From: Paramecium sonneborni
Taxonomy: Eukaryota > Ciliophora > Oligohymenophorea > Peniculida > Parameciidae
Reading direction: 5' to 3'
Assembly (NCBI GenBank): GCA_905182985.1
Contig: CAJJDN010000061.1
Location: forward strand, 26,799 to 90,798
Length of the DNA stretch: 64,000 nucleotides
A model generated the notes under the pieces. That model was not told the DNA's origin and searched no databases. It was given only the letters and a program-made list of their open reading frames with translations. Every line of letters begins with the position of its first letter. The first letter of the stretch is position 1. Positions 1 to 12,743 of the stretch are shown in pieces. Position numbers and translations under genes: made by a program.

Positions 1-659
1 CTAAACACCTATTTTTTAAGCTTAAGGTGCTTTGATTCTCAATGGACAATTTGTAAATGAATAAGGTAAAGATTTACTACAATTATTCAAATCTAAAGAA
101 AGTTAAATTTTAGATAACAAAGTTAAAATATCATAAAGGATATATGAAATCTGAAGGATATCATGAGAATTATATCTATAATTTAGATTTAATGATATTT
201 TTCTCATTTTGCTTCAATTATTTAAGATGTTGTAACTTTTCATAATTATTTTTCAAAATATTTTCCATTTTCTTTTTAATACTTACCAATTCTAAATTTT
301 TTTAAAAATAACATTTAATTTAAAACTGTTAAATTAAAAAGGTGAAAAGTTATCGATTCTAATATAATCTTCAATATTCGAATAAGTAACCTGGAAAATC
401 ATTTTATATTTAATGAAACAACCAAAATATCTTTTCAGCTTCTTGTATAATTGGTGATTACTTTTTATTTTTATTACTAATTGAATTAAATCAGAATTTA
501 AGACTCACAAGATGCTAGAATATCAATATTACTTCAATTATTTTTGTATAAAGCTTTGTTTATTAGAATAAATGTAATAACTTATTTATTAAAAATTATT
601 AGAATTTATGAACTGTTGCATTAAAGTATTTACAAGTAATTTAAAAATTTATGTAATAT

Positions 660-1040
660 TTTTTGCCAATCCCATATAGATCTATTAAAGTAATTCTACC
701 TTGTCCTTAGATTATTTTAATTCCATCTTCAGTTTCCTTTTTTTTACTCATCCATCATCTTAGCAATTTCTTCCTATTTTTTGACCGTCTTTTATCTGAA
801 TTATTTATATCATTTTTCAAATGTTTAGTTTATATTTGCTAATTTTAAATTGTAAGTTCCTAATTTATTTGAGCATCTATTAAGAGAGTATTTGTTAATT
901 AAATTGTTTTTATTCTAAATATAAAACTAGAAAGATTCTCTCCAAAAATCTTTCCACATGGTTCAAAATTTATTATCAATCTAGGCCTCAAAATTAAAGA
1001 ATATTCTAAAGTTCATTTATTTTTATATAATAGAAATCTA
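660..1040 (-). pseudogene. decayed coding relic, unidentified
   Basis: Read on the minus strand with TAA/TAG as Gln, this stretch gives protein-like segments: a piece containing NFEPCGKIFGEN, then a Gln/Asn-rich helical piece, then KIIQGQGRITLIDLYG. They lie in different frames and have no recognisable start. I do not recognise the family. The quality of the segments compared with neighbouring DNA suggests an old gene broken by indels rather than spacer, but chance open frames are common at this AT content, so this is weak. No other feature is supported in bases 1-1260. Confidence 0.3.
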
Positions 1041-1263
1041 GGAATCTGAGATTTTGAAACAAAAAAAAAATATATATTAATATTCTATCTTTTTTAATTT
1101 ATGATATTCAAACATTATGCAAATAAAATTAATTTGAAAGACTATAAATTTATTTAAATTGATAAAATATGAAATCTTACTTTGCCATAATTTTGCTTTT
1201 TTTTTTTTCAAAAAATTCTCAAAATCAAGTATCGGCCTTCCCACATACATTCCTCTCTTACTA

Positions 1264-1288
1264 AAACCCAAACCCAAACCCAAAACCC
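1264..1288 (+). repeat. interstitial telomere-like CCCAAA tract
   Basis: About four tandem units of (A)AACCC, the C-rich telomere strand pattern of Paramecium (mixed CCCAAA/CCCCAA). It lies inside the contig, at the edge of a patch (about 1220-1450) clearly richer in G+C than its surroundings. It may mark an old chromosome end or healing site, or be chance. Confidence 0.5.
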
Positions 1289-1788
1289 ATTCAGAGGGGT
1301 CGTTAACTTATTTAGACCTAAAAAGGTCGACAATATAGACATATCTGGTCCCTCCACCCCACCTAAAACAGTAGGTTCATAGTACTCCAGCCAGATCTAT
1401 TATAGACTAAATTATTCATCTCTATATTTTTTTAAGCCAAACCCAACTCGCGCTAACCATATTTTCTATTCAGTGTAACAAATAACTTAAATAATAAAGT
1501 ATCTTATTCCTAATAGTATGGTAGAGTTGTTTGAATTCCATATCATCCTGTATACACTTTAAATGATATAGAAATCTAAAGGAAATCAAAGTACAGGTTT
1601 ATGAGGATCTTCAGAAATGATTTCAAAATAAAAGGAAGGACAAGAATGAATATATCTATAAAATTAATTTAATCAGTCCTTAATTAAATATTTATTCAGG
1701 TATTATATAATGAACATTAATCTTTTGAAAGTAATTTATACTTTTAACTTTACTAGCTATAAAAATGCTAATACCAACTTTACCTTGA

Positions 1789-2244
1789 GGTTCTTAAAAA
1801 GTGTTAGATATTCATTTAAACAATAAAACTGATCTATCAAATGTTTCGAGTATTTTCTATATTAATCAATAATCTGAAGGAATTTAAATAAAATTTATTT
1901 TTGAGATAAATCATAGATAACTTGTAAATACATCTTAACTTAAAGATTGTTTGTAGAGGTTTGGTAATTCTGAATTTAATGAATTTATTTAAAAATTTAA
2001 TGAAGAGCTATTAATAAAAATTTAAATTTAAAATAATTTTTAATTAATTAAGATCGAATATATTTACAATTGCAAAAATGTTGCCTTTATCTTAAAGATA
2101 TTATAATTAAATTTGTCTTAAAAATCATAAATCTTGATCCTTACATATTCTCCTTTAACTTTCAAGATATTATGTCGTATTTTTAATTCATTCAATCTGA
2201 ACTATAATTATTTCATTCAAAAAACATAAAAAATCAATTTTTGA
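1789..2244 (+). pseudogene. decayed coding relic, unidentified
   Basis: A single plus-strand frame free of TGA for 152 codons, with protein-like composition (for example INQQSEGIQIKFIFEINH and LKDCLQRFGNSEFNEFIQKF). It has no start codon of its own: the frame is preceded directly by TGA at 1786 and, upstream of that, by more coding-like sequence. Further short coding-like pieces in shifted frames follow to about 2560 and again near 2860-2970. I do not recognise a family. Most likely one gene broken by several indels and stops; the rest of 2244-3210 shows nothing I can name. Confidence 0.3.
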
Positions 2245-3210
2245 TGTTTTATCCTAATAATTTAAATAATGAACAAAAAAAATTTTCAATTTTATCAGTA
2301 TTTAAAAAAAAAATTCTTTATCTACAAATTAAAATTTATGAGGAAATATAATTCTATTTTAGTAGATTTAATCAATGATCAAATAGTTATGTTAATCATT
2401 CATTTAATTCATAACTTTCCACTAAATTGCTAAGTTATGTACATATAGATAATTTTTTTGATTGACTGATAAATATTTTTGCAAAGTGATCGTCAGATTA
2501 TTAAGCCAATTATAATTTGCCTTTATTAATTGTTGACCTAACATAAATCTAATTCAAAAATGCTAAAGACTAATATAAACTTATTTATAATTAGATTCTA
2601 AAATAATTAGATTTGCTAACTTCATAATTATTTTCTCTTTAACATGTGATGAAAAAAAAGAATTTCTTAATTCATCTGAAATTATGTATTGAAAATGGAT
2701 AAATTTTAAAAATTTTAAAAAAGTGTTTCTAAAATTTACTATTTAAAAAATATTTTAAAAAATTTTTAAATTTATTTATCAATTTACAAATCAATAATTT
2801 GATTATATATTTTTATGGTTTGAAGTTAAGTTCAACTATTCGATGAAATCATATAAAAAGAATGAAAAGGGCATTGTTTTAAAGCAAACTTTAGTTGATT
2901 AATATAATGATATAATGATTTTAAGAGCATTAAATTTAATTGAAATTATCCTGATTATTATAAGATAATTTTGAATGAGTAAAGATTGATAGTTAGACTG
3001 ATGTAAATTAGATACGAAATCTCTTCTCTTTTAGAAATATAGGAAGAGTGAGTAGATTTTTAAGCTTGTTATTATTGAGTTATTCTAACCCAACCTTCAA
3101 AATAATAAGCAAGTAACTATTTTTATCAAAATAAGTATGGGAATCTTTTTTATAAAAACATTTATCAGAATAATTAAATGGAATAAAAGATTGATAATGT
3201 TATTATAATC

Positions 3211-3534
3211 TCATTTCCAAGTTGAATTCTGGTCTTGTTATTCTCTCCTTCTCCTATCTTCCTCTTATTGCCTCCAATATTCTCTTTTCCTTTCTTCTTC
3301 TTCTTCCCTTTTCCTTTCAATTTCTCTTTATCTTTCCCTTTCACTTTCAATTTATCTATTTTCCCAATATTCTCGATTTTCTTATTATCTTCTTTCTTCA
3401 TCTGCTTTTCTATCACTCTCGTCCTTACAATATTTACACCATAAATTGTAGTTATGATCATGTTTTAAACATCTATCTTTTGAACTAGTATTATTGCACC
3501 TGGGGGAATTACATTTTGTCTCACTACTCCCCAT
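3211..3534 (-). CDS. small Cys-rich, Arg/Glu/Gln-rich protein
   Basis: An intact 107-residue frame from ATG to TGA with ciliate decoding and no intron needed. Residues 8-36 hold a cysteine/histidine cluster (C8, C13, C22, H25, H27, then CKYC at the end) that could bind one zinc ion. The rest is a highly charged helix of Arg, Glu, Lys and Gln, probably a coiled coil. On the opposite strand this appears as a polypyrimidine run. I recognise no family. It is the only apparently intact gene in the first 6 kb; compositional bias alone could create such a frame, but the clean start and Cys cluster argue it is real. Confidence 0.55.
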
Positions 3535-4295
3535 TATTGTAATTTAATTAATGATTTATTCCTTGAATATTAAACAGTTTAGAACCAAAAAAATATTCTA
3601 TTATATTATAATTGTTCTTATAAAATGTAATTATAATTTTGATTTTTTAGAATATAAAATTTAAATGCACTATTTTTACTAATGAAGAGCATTTATATTT
3701 ATATCATTAAAAATTTTCTTAAGCTATTATAATTTATTTAAGTAAATAGAATTTAATGTAAGATGAATATGTATAAGGAAATGTAAATTATAATTAATTT
3801 TCCTTTAAAAATTTTACATTGTTGGTTGATTAATTATTTAAACCATGACGAAAAAATATAATTTTTAAATGCGGAATTGGCTGATCTTCCAAATTATTTA
3901 ATAATTAATAAAATTTAAGTACAAAACTATATTTCTATGTATTTCAACTATAAATAGAGTATATGAAAAATTAGTTAAAAAAATTAGATTGTAAATATAG
4001 AAAAGATTAGAAAAGAATAAGAAAGTTAATAGTAATATTGTAAAATTTTCTAATTTTTATCATCATTTTGAAAATCCAAATAATATTTTTTAAATTATTT
4101 TAATATATTCTCAATAAAAATAAACTATAACTATATAAATTGTTTGAATTTATTTCATAAAAAAATATTTTAGTTAGAAAATTTAATTGTGACAAATAAA
4201 AAATTCTCTTTTCAATTCATAATCAATATTTTTTATGTCATATTAAAAGATAAGGTAATTCAAATTGATGCTTATAGGTGAATAAGAGTAAGATA

Positions 4296-4690
4296 AAAAT
4301 ATTAATATTTAGGGTTGGGAAATCAACGTTAATGAATTAGATTCTTTTAGAAAGATTTCTTTTTTAACTATACAAGTACAAAAGGAATCATTGGCCATTT
4401 CAAAAAAATAAAAATTGAGGATATTTAATATTTATCTGAATTAATTATTATGAGTTTTTTAGTTTTGGGATACATCTGGATAAGAAAGCTGTAGAGCAAC
4501 AATTTGAGAATATAATAAGAATATTGATTGTTATGTATTACTGTATGAACTTATCTATTTGGAAGGATTTAAATTAGCATAGGAATGAATGAATTATATT
4601 TTAAGTTCTTAGTCATAATTAATATTTATTGTTATTAGAAATATTAAATCAATTTGATAACTTAAATTCAATGCTATAAATATGTTATAT
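4296..4690 (+). pseudogene. decayed Rab/Ras-like small GTPase
   Basis: The pieces of a Rab-type GTPase are visible in order. A P-loop core (RVGKSTL) starts at 4311; the switch II motif WDTSGQE starts at 4466 in another frame; then CYVLLYEL, matching the VLLVYDL strand of the family; then a LIFIVIRN strand where LVGNK would lie. In the switch II frame there are TGA stops at 4505 and 4586. The second falls where Rabs usually have the Trp of a WL/WI motif, so TGG to TGA is likely. The P-loop and switch II are out of frame with no intron-like GT...AG between them that I could place. This is known family architecture with visible breaks, so a pseudogene. Confidence 0.6.
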
Positions 4691-4939
4691 ATCATTAAAT
4701 ATTATCCATTTCAATTTAAAATATCTAGTTCAAAAGAAACACATAACTAGGATTAAAGTTCTTTAATTACTCGAGGTCAAACAAAAGGTACTTTCATCAA
4801 CAAATCTGATTATTTTATCCTACACTTTGAACTTATTCTTCTGATATTGAATGAATATTTTAAAGAATTTTTAATCGTTTCTAATTTATTTTATCAATGT
4901 ATAAAGATTTTAGTTAATTTAAAAATTATATATTATCAA

Positions 4940-5943
4940 TAGTTATTATCTTTTAGACAAATATTGGAAGATGACCATTCCTTTCATATGAATTATTTAA
5001 CTTTTTTCAATAAATTCAAACTCAACTCTGTGTTTTTTACTTCCTTTACATTTAATCCTCAATATTTTGATTGTCAGAACTATTTTATTTACATTCTTAT
5101 AGCTTTATTGATCTAAATGATAAGAACTAAGTAAATTTGTTTAAACCAATTTGGATCATATAAATAACAGTCTGGTTAGCTCTTTGACTAACTAATCTAA
5201 AACTTAAGAAATATAAGGTCAATAAATTCTAAAATTTGATTAAAGATTTCAAGCCAAACTTTATAAAACAGATTCTATGATTTTATAATTTAAACATTAA
5301 AACTTTGTAATTAGAAGTGATAAGACATATATTTTAAAGATTTGAGGTTTAATCTTGATTCTTACAATTTTATAGAATATATGTATTTCGTATTAAAGTT
5401 TTTTCAATATAAAAAATTTTTATTTGTTTATTTTCTATACTTTCAAAACAAAATAATCCAAGAAGAAATTTTGATAAATTAGGTAAATTTTAATGAATGT
5501 AAATAAATTATATCATTGTTTCTTTAACTAGTTGCTCTTGAATTTAAATATTATAATATTTTTCGATAAAAAATATGTTTAGCTTAAGCTTATAAATCAA
5601 AAAGTAATTGTTTTATTAAAATTATTACTTTCCGATCATTTATTGAATATTATTTAATTCAAAAATGTTATTTGAATCTATTACATGAGTCTTTCATCTT
5701 AATCATTTCTCATTTAATTGTTTCCAAATATCGAATAAGGCTTTTCTCCCAGATCTAGAAGTCTTTCTATAAATTTACAAGTTTACTAAAACCTTCAAAT
5801 CAGTAGACAAAACACAATTATAGTGTTTATTAATACAAAATTACAATATGAAGAATCAATCTTATTAAGCAACCTAAAAATTTATTATTTATGTTAAGCT
5901 CTAGAGAAATATTTATTAAGAATTAAGAGAACATCCTCCTTGA
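4940..5943 (+). pseudogene. decayed coding relic, unidentified
   Basis: Two long TGA-free protein-like plus-strand segments, about 4940-5239 (for example QILEDDHSFHMNYLTFFNKF) and about 5720-5943 (FLPDLEVFLQIYKFTKTFKS and ELREHPP), separated by poorer sequence and lacking a start codon. They could be two exons or remnants of one gene; the intervening gap is far longer than introns elsewhere in the window. No family recognised. Together with the relics upstream it makes most of the first 6 kb look like a graveyard of former genes. Bases 3535-4290 and 5944-6387 show nothing I can support. Confidence 0.3.
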
Positions 5944-6387
5944 AGACTGGTTTTTATAAATCTAATTCAAAACTGATTTTTATTAAATATAAATTCAATA
6001 ATGAAAGTTTAAAATTAATTCTTATTTGAAACTAGAGTCTAAATAGATTAAATGTATATTAACTTGTTAATTATTACTATATATTTTCAGGCTAGCTAAT
6101 AATTATTAAACTATCCTTAATTTTCTATATTTCTTTATTAAAGAAACTACGTTGAAGAATTATCTTTCAATTATAGGATATTTATATTTTTATTATTTTA
6201 AGAATGTGAAATATTAATGAAAGAAAAATAAAATTAATATAATTTTTTATATTAATAAGATGATAATTTTATGGAATATAAGAAACTAGAGCCAAGTTAT
6301 CTAACAACTTTGAATTTTCACCTTTAAAAATTGAGATTTCATTTGAAAAAAATAAATATTAAAAAATTATTGATATTTTAATATATT

Positions 6388-9300
6388 TCATTCATTTTTT
6401 CTAGATTTTAACAACATTTATATTTTTTGAGAAATTATTAAATATTTCTCATATATATTGGTTGTAAACTCTTTTAATAAAAATACAAATTAAATAACAA
6501 TAGATAATCCTATAATTGCAATCATCACCCACCCTAATTAAAATTTAATTTCAGAACTCAGAAAACCAGTCTAAATTATAAAGAAATAATATACTATATC
6601 ATCAAGTGCAAAGCCTGTTGATAAAAGCATTAATAAAAAGATACAAAAATCTGGAATTCCATTTTAAATAAGGTAAATTTTAGATATGAATGGATTTTCA
6701 TAAATCATTAAAGCAATATTTAAAAAACTAATAAAACAACAGAATAATGTTTATAATAGAGGCTGATAATAAAAGTACACAACTACAATTATGAACAAGG
6801 CTTTTCTGTTCAAATTTATAAATGAATACATCAAAGCTGTACTAGATTTAGTATTAATATTTTCATATAAAGTACCATATTAATTTTTATATATATTATG
6901 ATCCAAAAGTGAATGATGTTTAAGTGTAACATTGTATGATAAATAAAGAGTGAAGAGACAGATTCCAATACTAATATATGATAAAATTTGATTGATTAAC
7001 ACAATTGAATAATCTAAAAGGTATTTTGGAACTGTAGTAATTTATAGAATAATAGCTAATACTAAATCTAAAAAGGTTAAGTTTAAGGATTTAATGAAAT
7101 TTGATAAAAAGTTGATCTTAAACTCATATAAAGGTTGATAAATTTTATTTATAAAATCAGGGAATCTCTTTTTTTAAATAAGAACATGAGTAGCTTTTAT
7201 TTGAATTTAAGAATTTTATCTATTTTAAGCTACTTCATTTGCATAAACTTTGGTATTATTCAAAGAGAAGAATTTATTGAATGATACTTAAACTTATTTC
7301 TTTGTTTATTTTAAAGGAGGCCATATACATTCTAAGATAAATAATAATAAATAAGATATGATCTAAGCGATTATAGTTAAAATAATGATAGCAAAGCACG
7401 TCCATGTATTATTTAGAAAGATGGGGTCTACTCCTTTTTCCATAAATTTAGTTGGGCTTTCAATGTAATAAGGATCAGTAGATTGGTTAATTATAAAAAA
7501 GGTTGGGAATATTATAAAATCTCCCCATGCTGTATTTTGAAAGAACATTCTAACATTTTCAGGGAAATAAATATTAATGTAGTATAAATTATTAATCCAA
7601 CTTAAAATATCCATAATAGTCCAAAAGAAATTAAATCCTCCTAATAATATGGCAGCAGGAGCTATAAAATAAAGCATATCTCCAATTATTGATTAAGTAT
7701 CACTAGCAGTTTTAGCTTATTAGACTTAATTTTCTGAGTAAATAATTTTTTTTCTTGGAGTTATTATAATTTCTCTTGTTTCTTCTTCAATTAGATTTCT
7801 ATATAATTTTAATTAGATTGGTATAAATATGTGTATAAGATTTGCAACATCAATTGTTTTTGTGAATATAAAATCAATATTACATAAAGATATTTGATCA
7901 TCATATTATTCAAATTTATTAGTAAATTCAAAATCAATAGGAAGGAAATTATCTATTGTAATATGAATATTAATACAAGGATTACCTTAATCTATAGGAA
8001 ATTTGATAATCATACTATCTGAAGTAGTAGAATTTACATAAGTAGCATTAATTTAAGGTTAAGGTATTTGAATACAAGTTGTTTGAGAACATGTATAATA
8101 CTTTTCAATTTAGCATTAAGAATTACAACCATCTCCATTTAGAGAATTTCCATCATCGCATTATTCATTTTCAGTTAGAATAGCATCTCCACATTTTTAA
8201 ATACATTAACGATTAATAATGTAATATCCTTATTAATTTATACATTTTGGACATTGTCCTTTTTCATCAGGCTAAGAATTGATAATCAAACATGTTAAAC
8301 AAGTTTTTTAATTTATACAAGTATTACAACTACTTTAACATTTATTACATTCATTATCTTTAAGATAATAGCCATCAAAACATAAATCACAAGTATTTTT
8401 AAAATTTTTTATAGTGCATGATTAGCAATTGGCAACACATTAAAAACAAATAGATCTTGATAATATTTTATTTACACAAGTAAAATATTAATCAATTTTA
8501 CAATTAGTGCAACCATCTCTACTATTTTAATTACCATCATCACATTATTCTCCTTTAGTTAATTCGCCATCTCCACAATTAATATAATTACAAATATCAT
8601 TTACCTTACCTTTATTAGATGTACATTTCTCACAATTATACTATTCATTTTCAAAATATCCTTATATACATTCACATCTAGACTATATTACTTATCTATT
8701 TTCTATTTAAAATAAATTAATAATTATTACCATCTATACAACTTAAACAATCTTTAGTATTAATACAAGAAGAACAAGGAGGAGAACATTCTATAATTAT
8801 ATTAATTTATATACTTTAACAAATTTCTTTCTTATTTTCAAAGTATCCATCATTACATATACATTAAAAACTATCTTATTTTACTGATCGATTATTAGAA
8901 CATGTTAAACATTCATTATATGATTTACATTTTTCACATTTACCATTACATTTAATACATTCTTTATTCTCATTTTAGAAATATCCATCTATACATTAAC
9001 ATAATTTATTTTCATGATTCATTTTTCTCAAAAATATACAACCTAAACATCCAACTTCTGAATCGTTTATACAAGATATACAAGTATTATGACAATCAGA
9101 ACAAACTTTATTTTCATTTAGATATTAATTAGTATTACATGTACATTCACCATTTATAAGTTAATAATTTTTAGTTTTATCACAACTTAAGCAATTTGAA
9201 GCATTTATTGAACAAGTTAAACAATTATTTGAACAATCTAAAAATATATGATTGATAGAATTGATTACCTTCACATTAACCTATATTATTTATAAATTGA

Positions 9301-12300
9301 TTTGATTTCTCACATTTACATTCTGATTAATATAATATCAAGTTTGTATTACAACTTAAACAATTACTAGGATTAATTTAACATGTTAAACAATAATTAT
9401 TGCATTCTATATCATATAATTTTAATTAAATTACATAAACAAATTCCATTAGATTCAAAATAACCATCTATACATTTACAAACATTTTAATTAGAGTCTA
9501 GCTATTTATATTCATTTGCAAAACAACAATTATTAGAATCAATACAAGTTAAACAAGTAGAATGACATTAAATACAATCTGTAAAATTAGAATTCATGTA
9601 ATAATTTGAAGGACAAGTACAAACCTTATTGACAATTATCATATTTAAAGAAATGCAATTTAAACATTCTGTAGATGTATTTATACAATTTATACAAGGA
9701 GATGTGCATTCTAATATAATTATCATATAGATACCTAAACAAATATTTGATGATAGATAATAATAATAATATCCATCTTAACAATCACAAGAATTAGTTA
9801 TTATATTTAATTTTTTGAATTCCACTGAATAGCAACAATCATCTTAATTAATACATGTTGTACAAGTTGGATGACACCCTAAATATTTGAATTAATTTTT
9901 ACTTTCACATCCATTGATTGTTTATAAATAACCAACTTAACATTCACATTAATTATTTAGATTCAATGTTTAATAAATACCACAACTAATACAGTTGGTT
10001 GATGAAAATTAACATTAATAACAATTTAAATCACAGTCTTGGCAAATTCCATGAATATCTTCGTATTAAGTTTATAAGCATTCACAATAACTATATTGAT
10101 TAGTAGGATTTAAAACTAATTATTTTTTTGATTCTACTGTGCAAGATATACAATTTTTATAATTTAAATTACAACTTAAACATCTAGGATCACAATCTAC
10201 ACAAACATTATATTCAATATCTAGATATTAGTATTGACTACAAGAACAATCAGATAACACCTTATTACATTTTTGTAATTCCTCTATATAATCACAAGAT
10301 TTAAATGGATTACTACATTCTATCGTTAAATATATAAGATTCGCTTATAAATAATCAAAACTTGCCAATTATTTTGTTTTCAAACTATACTATACTTATT
10401 TTGGTCTTTTCTTTTCAGTAAGGTAATATAAAGGTTAATTAGATTACTGACATTTTATTCTATTTATTGATAAAAATGTTGGAATGCTTAAAGGAATTTA
10501 TTAAACATTAAATGAAATTGTTGAACCTCCTATTGAAAATCCTGTTGATAATTTTGATTGATTAAACATTTGATTAAATGAATAATAGGTATAATTATTA
10601 AATTCAAAGATTTAATATTTTATTAAACATAATTATTGATCGGATGAGATTAGAAACTATTAGGAGGACTGTTATTACATAATTAAATCTATTTTATTTA
10701 ATTGCTCTATTAAACACCATCCTAAAATACTACCAGTTATGTTATTTTAATTTCCATAATTTTCTGAATAACTTAATAGTCCTCCTGAATAATGATTCTG
10801 TAAAACCTTTAAAAATCTACTGCTTTTTCCAGCTACCCATTATATCTTAAATCTAGCATCAGAGTTCTTACAAATTGCTTTTAAATTAAAATAATTTGTG
10901 TAAATGCTTTCAACAAAAACTTAAAATTCATTGGATTATGAATAATCTACATGTCCTATTAAGCTTATTGCAACTTAAGGAAGTGATTAATAATTCTTAA
11001 GAAAACTTATTTATTAAACTATTTCTGTTTAATTAGAACATTTAAATTCATTCGTACCTTGATCAACAGTTAGATCAGGTAAATATTCTAATAATAAATT
11101 TATATCTATTAATTACTGATACATTCAGGTGAAATTCCATCATCAAAATATCTTGGAGGACATTTACAATATGGTGCATTTATTCTAATACCAGCACAAA
11201 TTAAACACTAAGTCGGATTTGTTATATCACAATCACTACATCTAGAATGACATTAAGGTATGCATTCTTTACGTAATTCATTTATTACATAATTAACTGG
11301 GCACACTTATATACATTAACCTTAAAATAAATATTGTCCCTTAATATAACATTTTATTTTTTACATTTAAACAATAAAAACATTAATCAATAGAATATGT
11401 ACAAATACCATCCATTATTTTTTAATAAGGTGAATAAAATCCATTACTAATTCTAATATTTTAAATATAAAATGGTTCTTAATTTTAATCTAATAGTTTG
11501 TTATATAATATATATACTTTGATCTGATCCTATTTCTAAAGTATCTGTATTAAATATATTAAACTTATCTAAATATATATTAGACTTTGCAATCGTATTG
11601 TTTTAAATTAATAAAACATAATTTAAATTTATCAAATTTACTATTCCTATCATAAACTTTTATTCAAAATTTATAGAACACTAAAATTCAACTTCTTCCT
11701 ACACAAATTTTACTATTATTTTTTTTGTATCAAAATCACTTAAAATCTACATTAAAGATAATGATTTTCTTTTTGAGAGGAATGTAAGTATAGTTAACAC
11801 TCCTGATGTTAAATTTGAAGATAATTATAATTCTATTGTTATAGATTTGGAAATTATGAAATTATCAATCTTTATGTATTAACTGTTATCAAATGATAAT
11901 GAATTATTAGTAATTATTATTTATGGATCATTTTAATCTTAATCCAAAGATTATCCCATTTATACTATATGTTAATAATGGCTATAATCTTTTAAAATTT
12001 ATGTCTGATATCTTTCATATATTTTTAAATCTAAAACTACTTCAGGTTCAATATATGATAATAAAGTTATTTAATCAAACATCTGAATATTATCATCGTT
12101 TAAGATTGACATTTTTTTTAAGGTAATAGAAATAGCCTCACCAATAAAATTATAAATGTTAAATTAATAAGTTGAGGAAAAGAAATTCCATAAATCTTAA
12201 TTTTATTAAACAAAACCAAAAGATGAGTAATCCAATTATGGCAATTTATAACAATAATGGTCAAAACCATTATCGATTTCAATATAACAAATTTATTTAT

Positions 12301-12743
12301 TTGCCTTTATTAAATTTTGTGTATAAAACACATATAACCATGAATTAGGATTTTTAAGTTATGAAGTCCATTTTACACCTAAATTTTTGATATAGACATA
12401 AATGTTTTAGTTATAATATGATAAACAAATATAGTTTTAGTTAATTTGCATGATAAATATTGCTATATTAAAATCTCTTACAGGATTCACCCAAACTTAA
12501 TTTTTTATAAATAATACCTCCAATTGCATAATCATCCTATAAATTATTGATGCCATAGTTGCTAATAATATAGTAATAGATATTTCTTTCATAATAATAT
12601 CCATATTTCTAATCATATTCATATGGATAACCAAGGTTGCTATAACATAAATTAAAGAAATAATACTCTTGTTCTATTGTATAAAACTGACTCTAGGAAA
12701 CAATAATTAAAAATGCCACAATGATTGCGTAATTAATTATCAT
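6388..12743 (-). CDS. giant Cys-rich (furin-like repeat) multi-pass membrane protein
   Basis: A roughly 2,000-residue surface protein of a type abundant in ciliates; ligand and function unknown. The start at 12743 gives a hydrophobic signal peptide (MIINYAIIVAFLIIV) followed by a lumenal Tyr/Asn-rich domain. From about 11.3 kb down to 8.0 kb the product is a long array of cysteine-rich repeats of furin/EGF-like spacing (C-x2-C, CPPRYF, CDPRC and similar). The last third, from about 7.7 kb, has several strongly hydrophobic helices and ends with a charged tail at TGA. At least five short introns were read (19 nt near 12480, then 37, about 28 and 25 nt in the N-terminal half); the middle was followed only by composition and repeat pattern, so exact exon limits there are not established. 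Possibly a receptor or channel-like protein. Nothing suggests it is broken. Confidence 0.8.

Noticed and set aside
3174..3461. Lys-rich minus-strand open frame
   Set aside because: It is the shifted-frame shadow of the Arg/Glu/Gln-rich gene at 3211-3534, which has the better start and Cys cluster.
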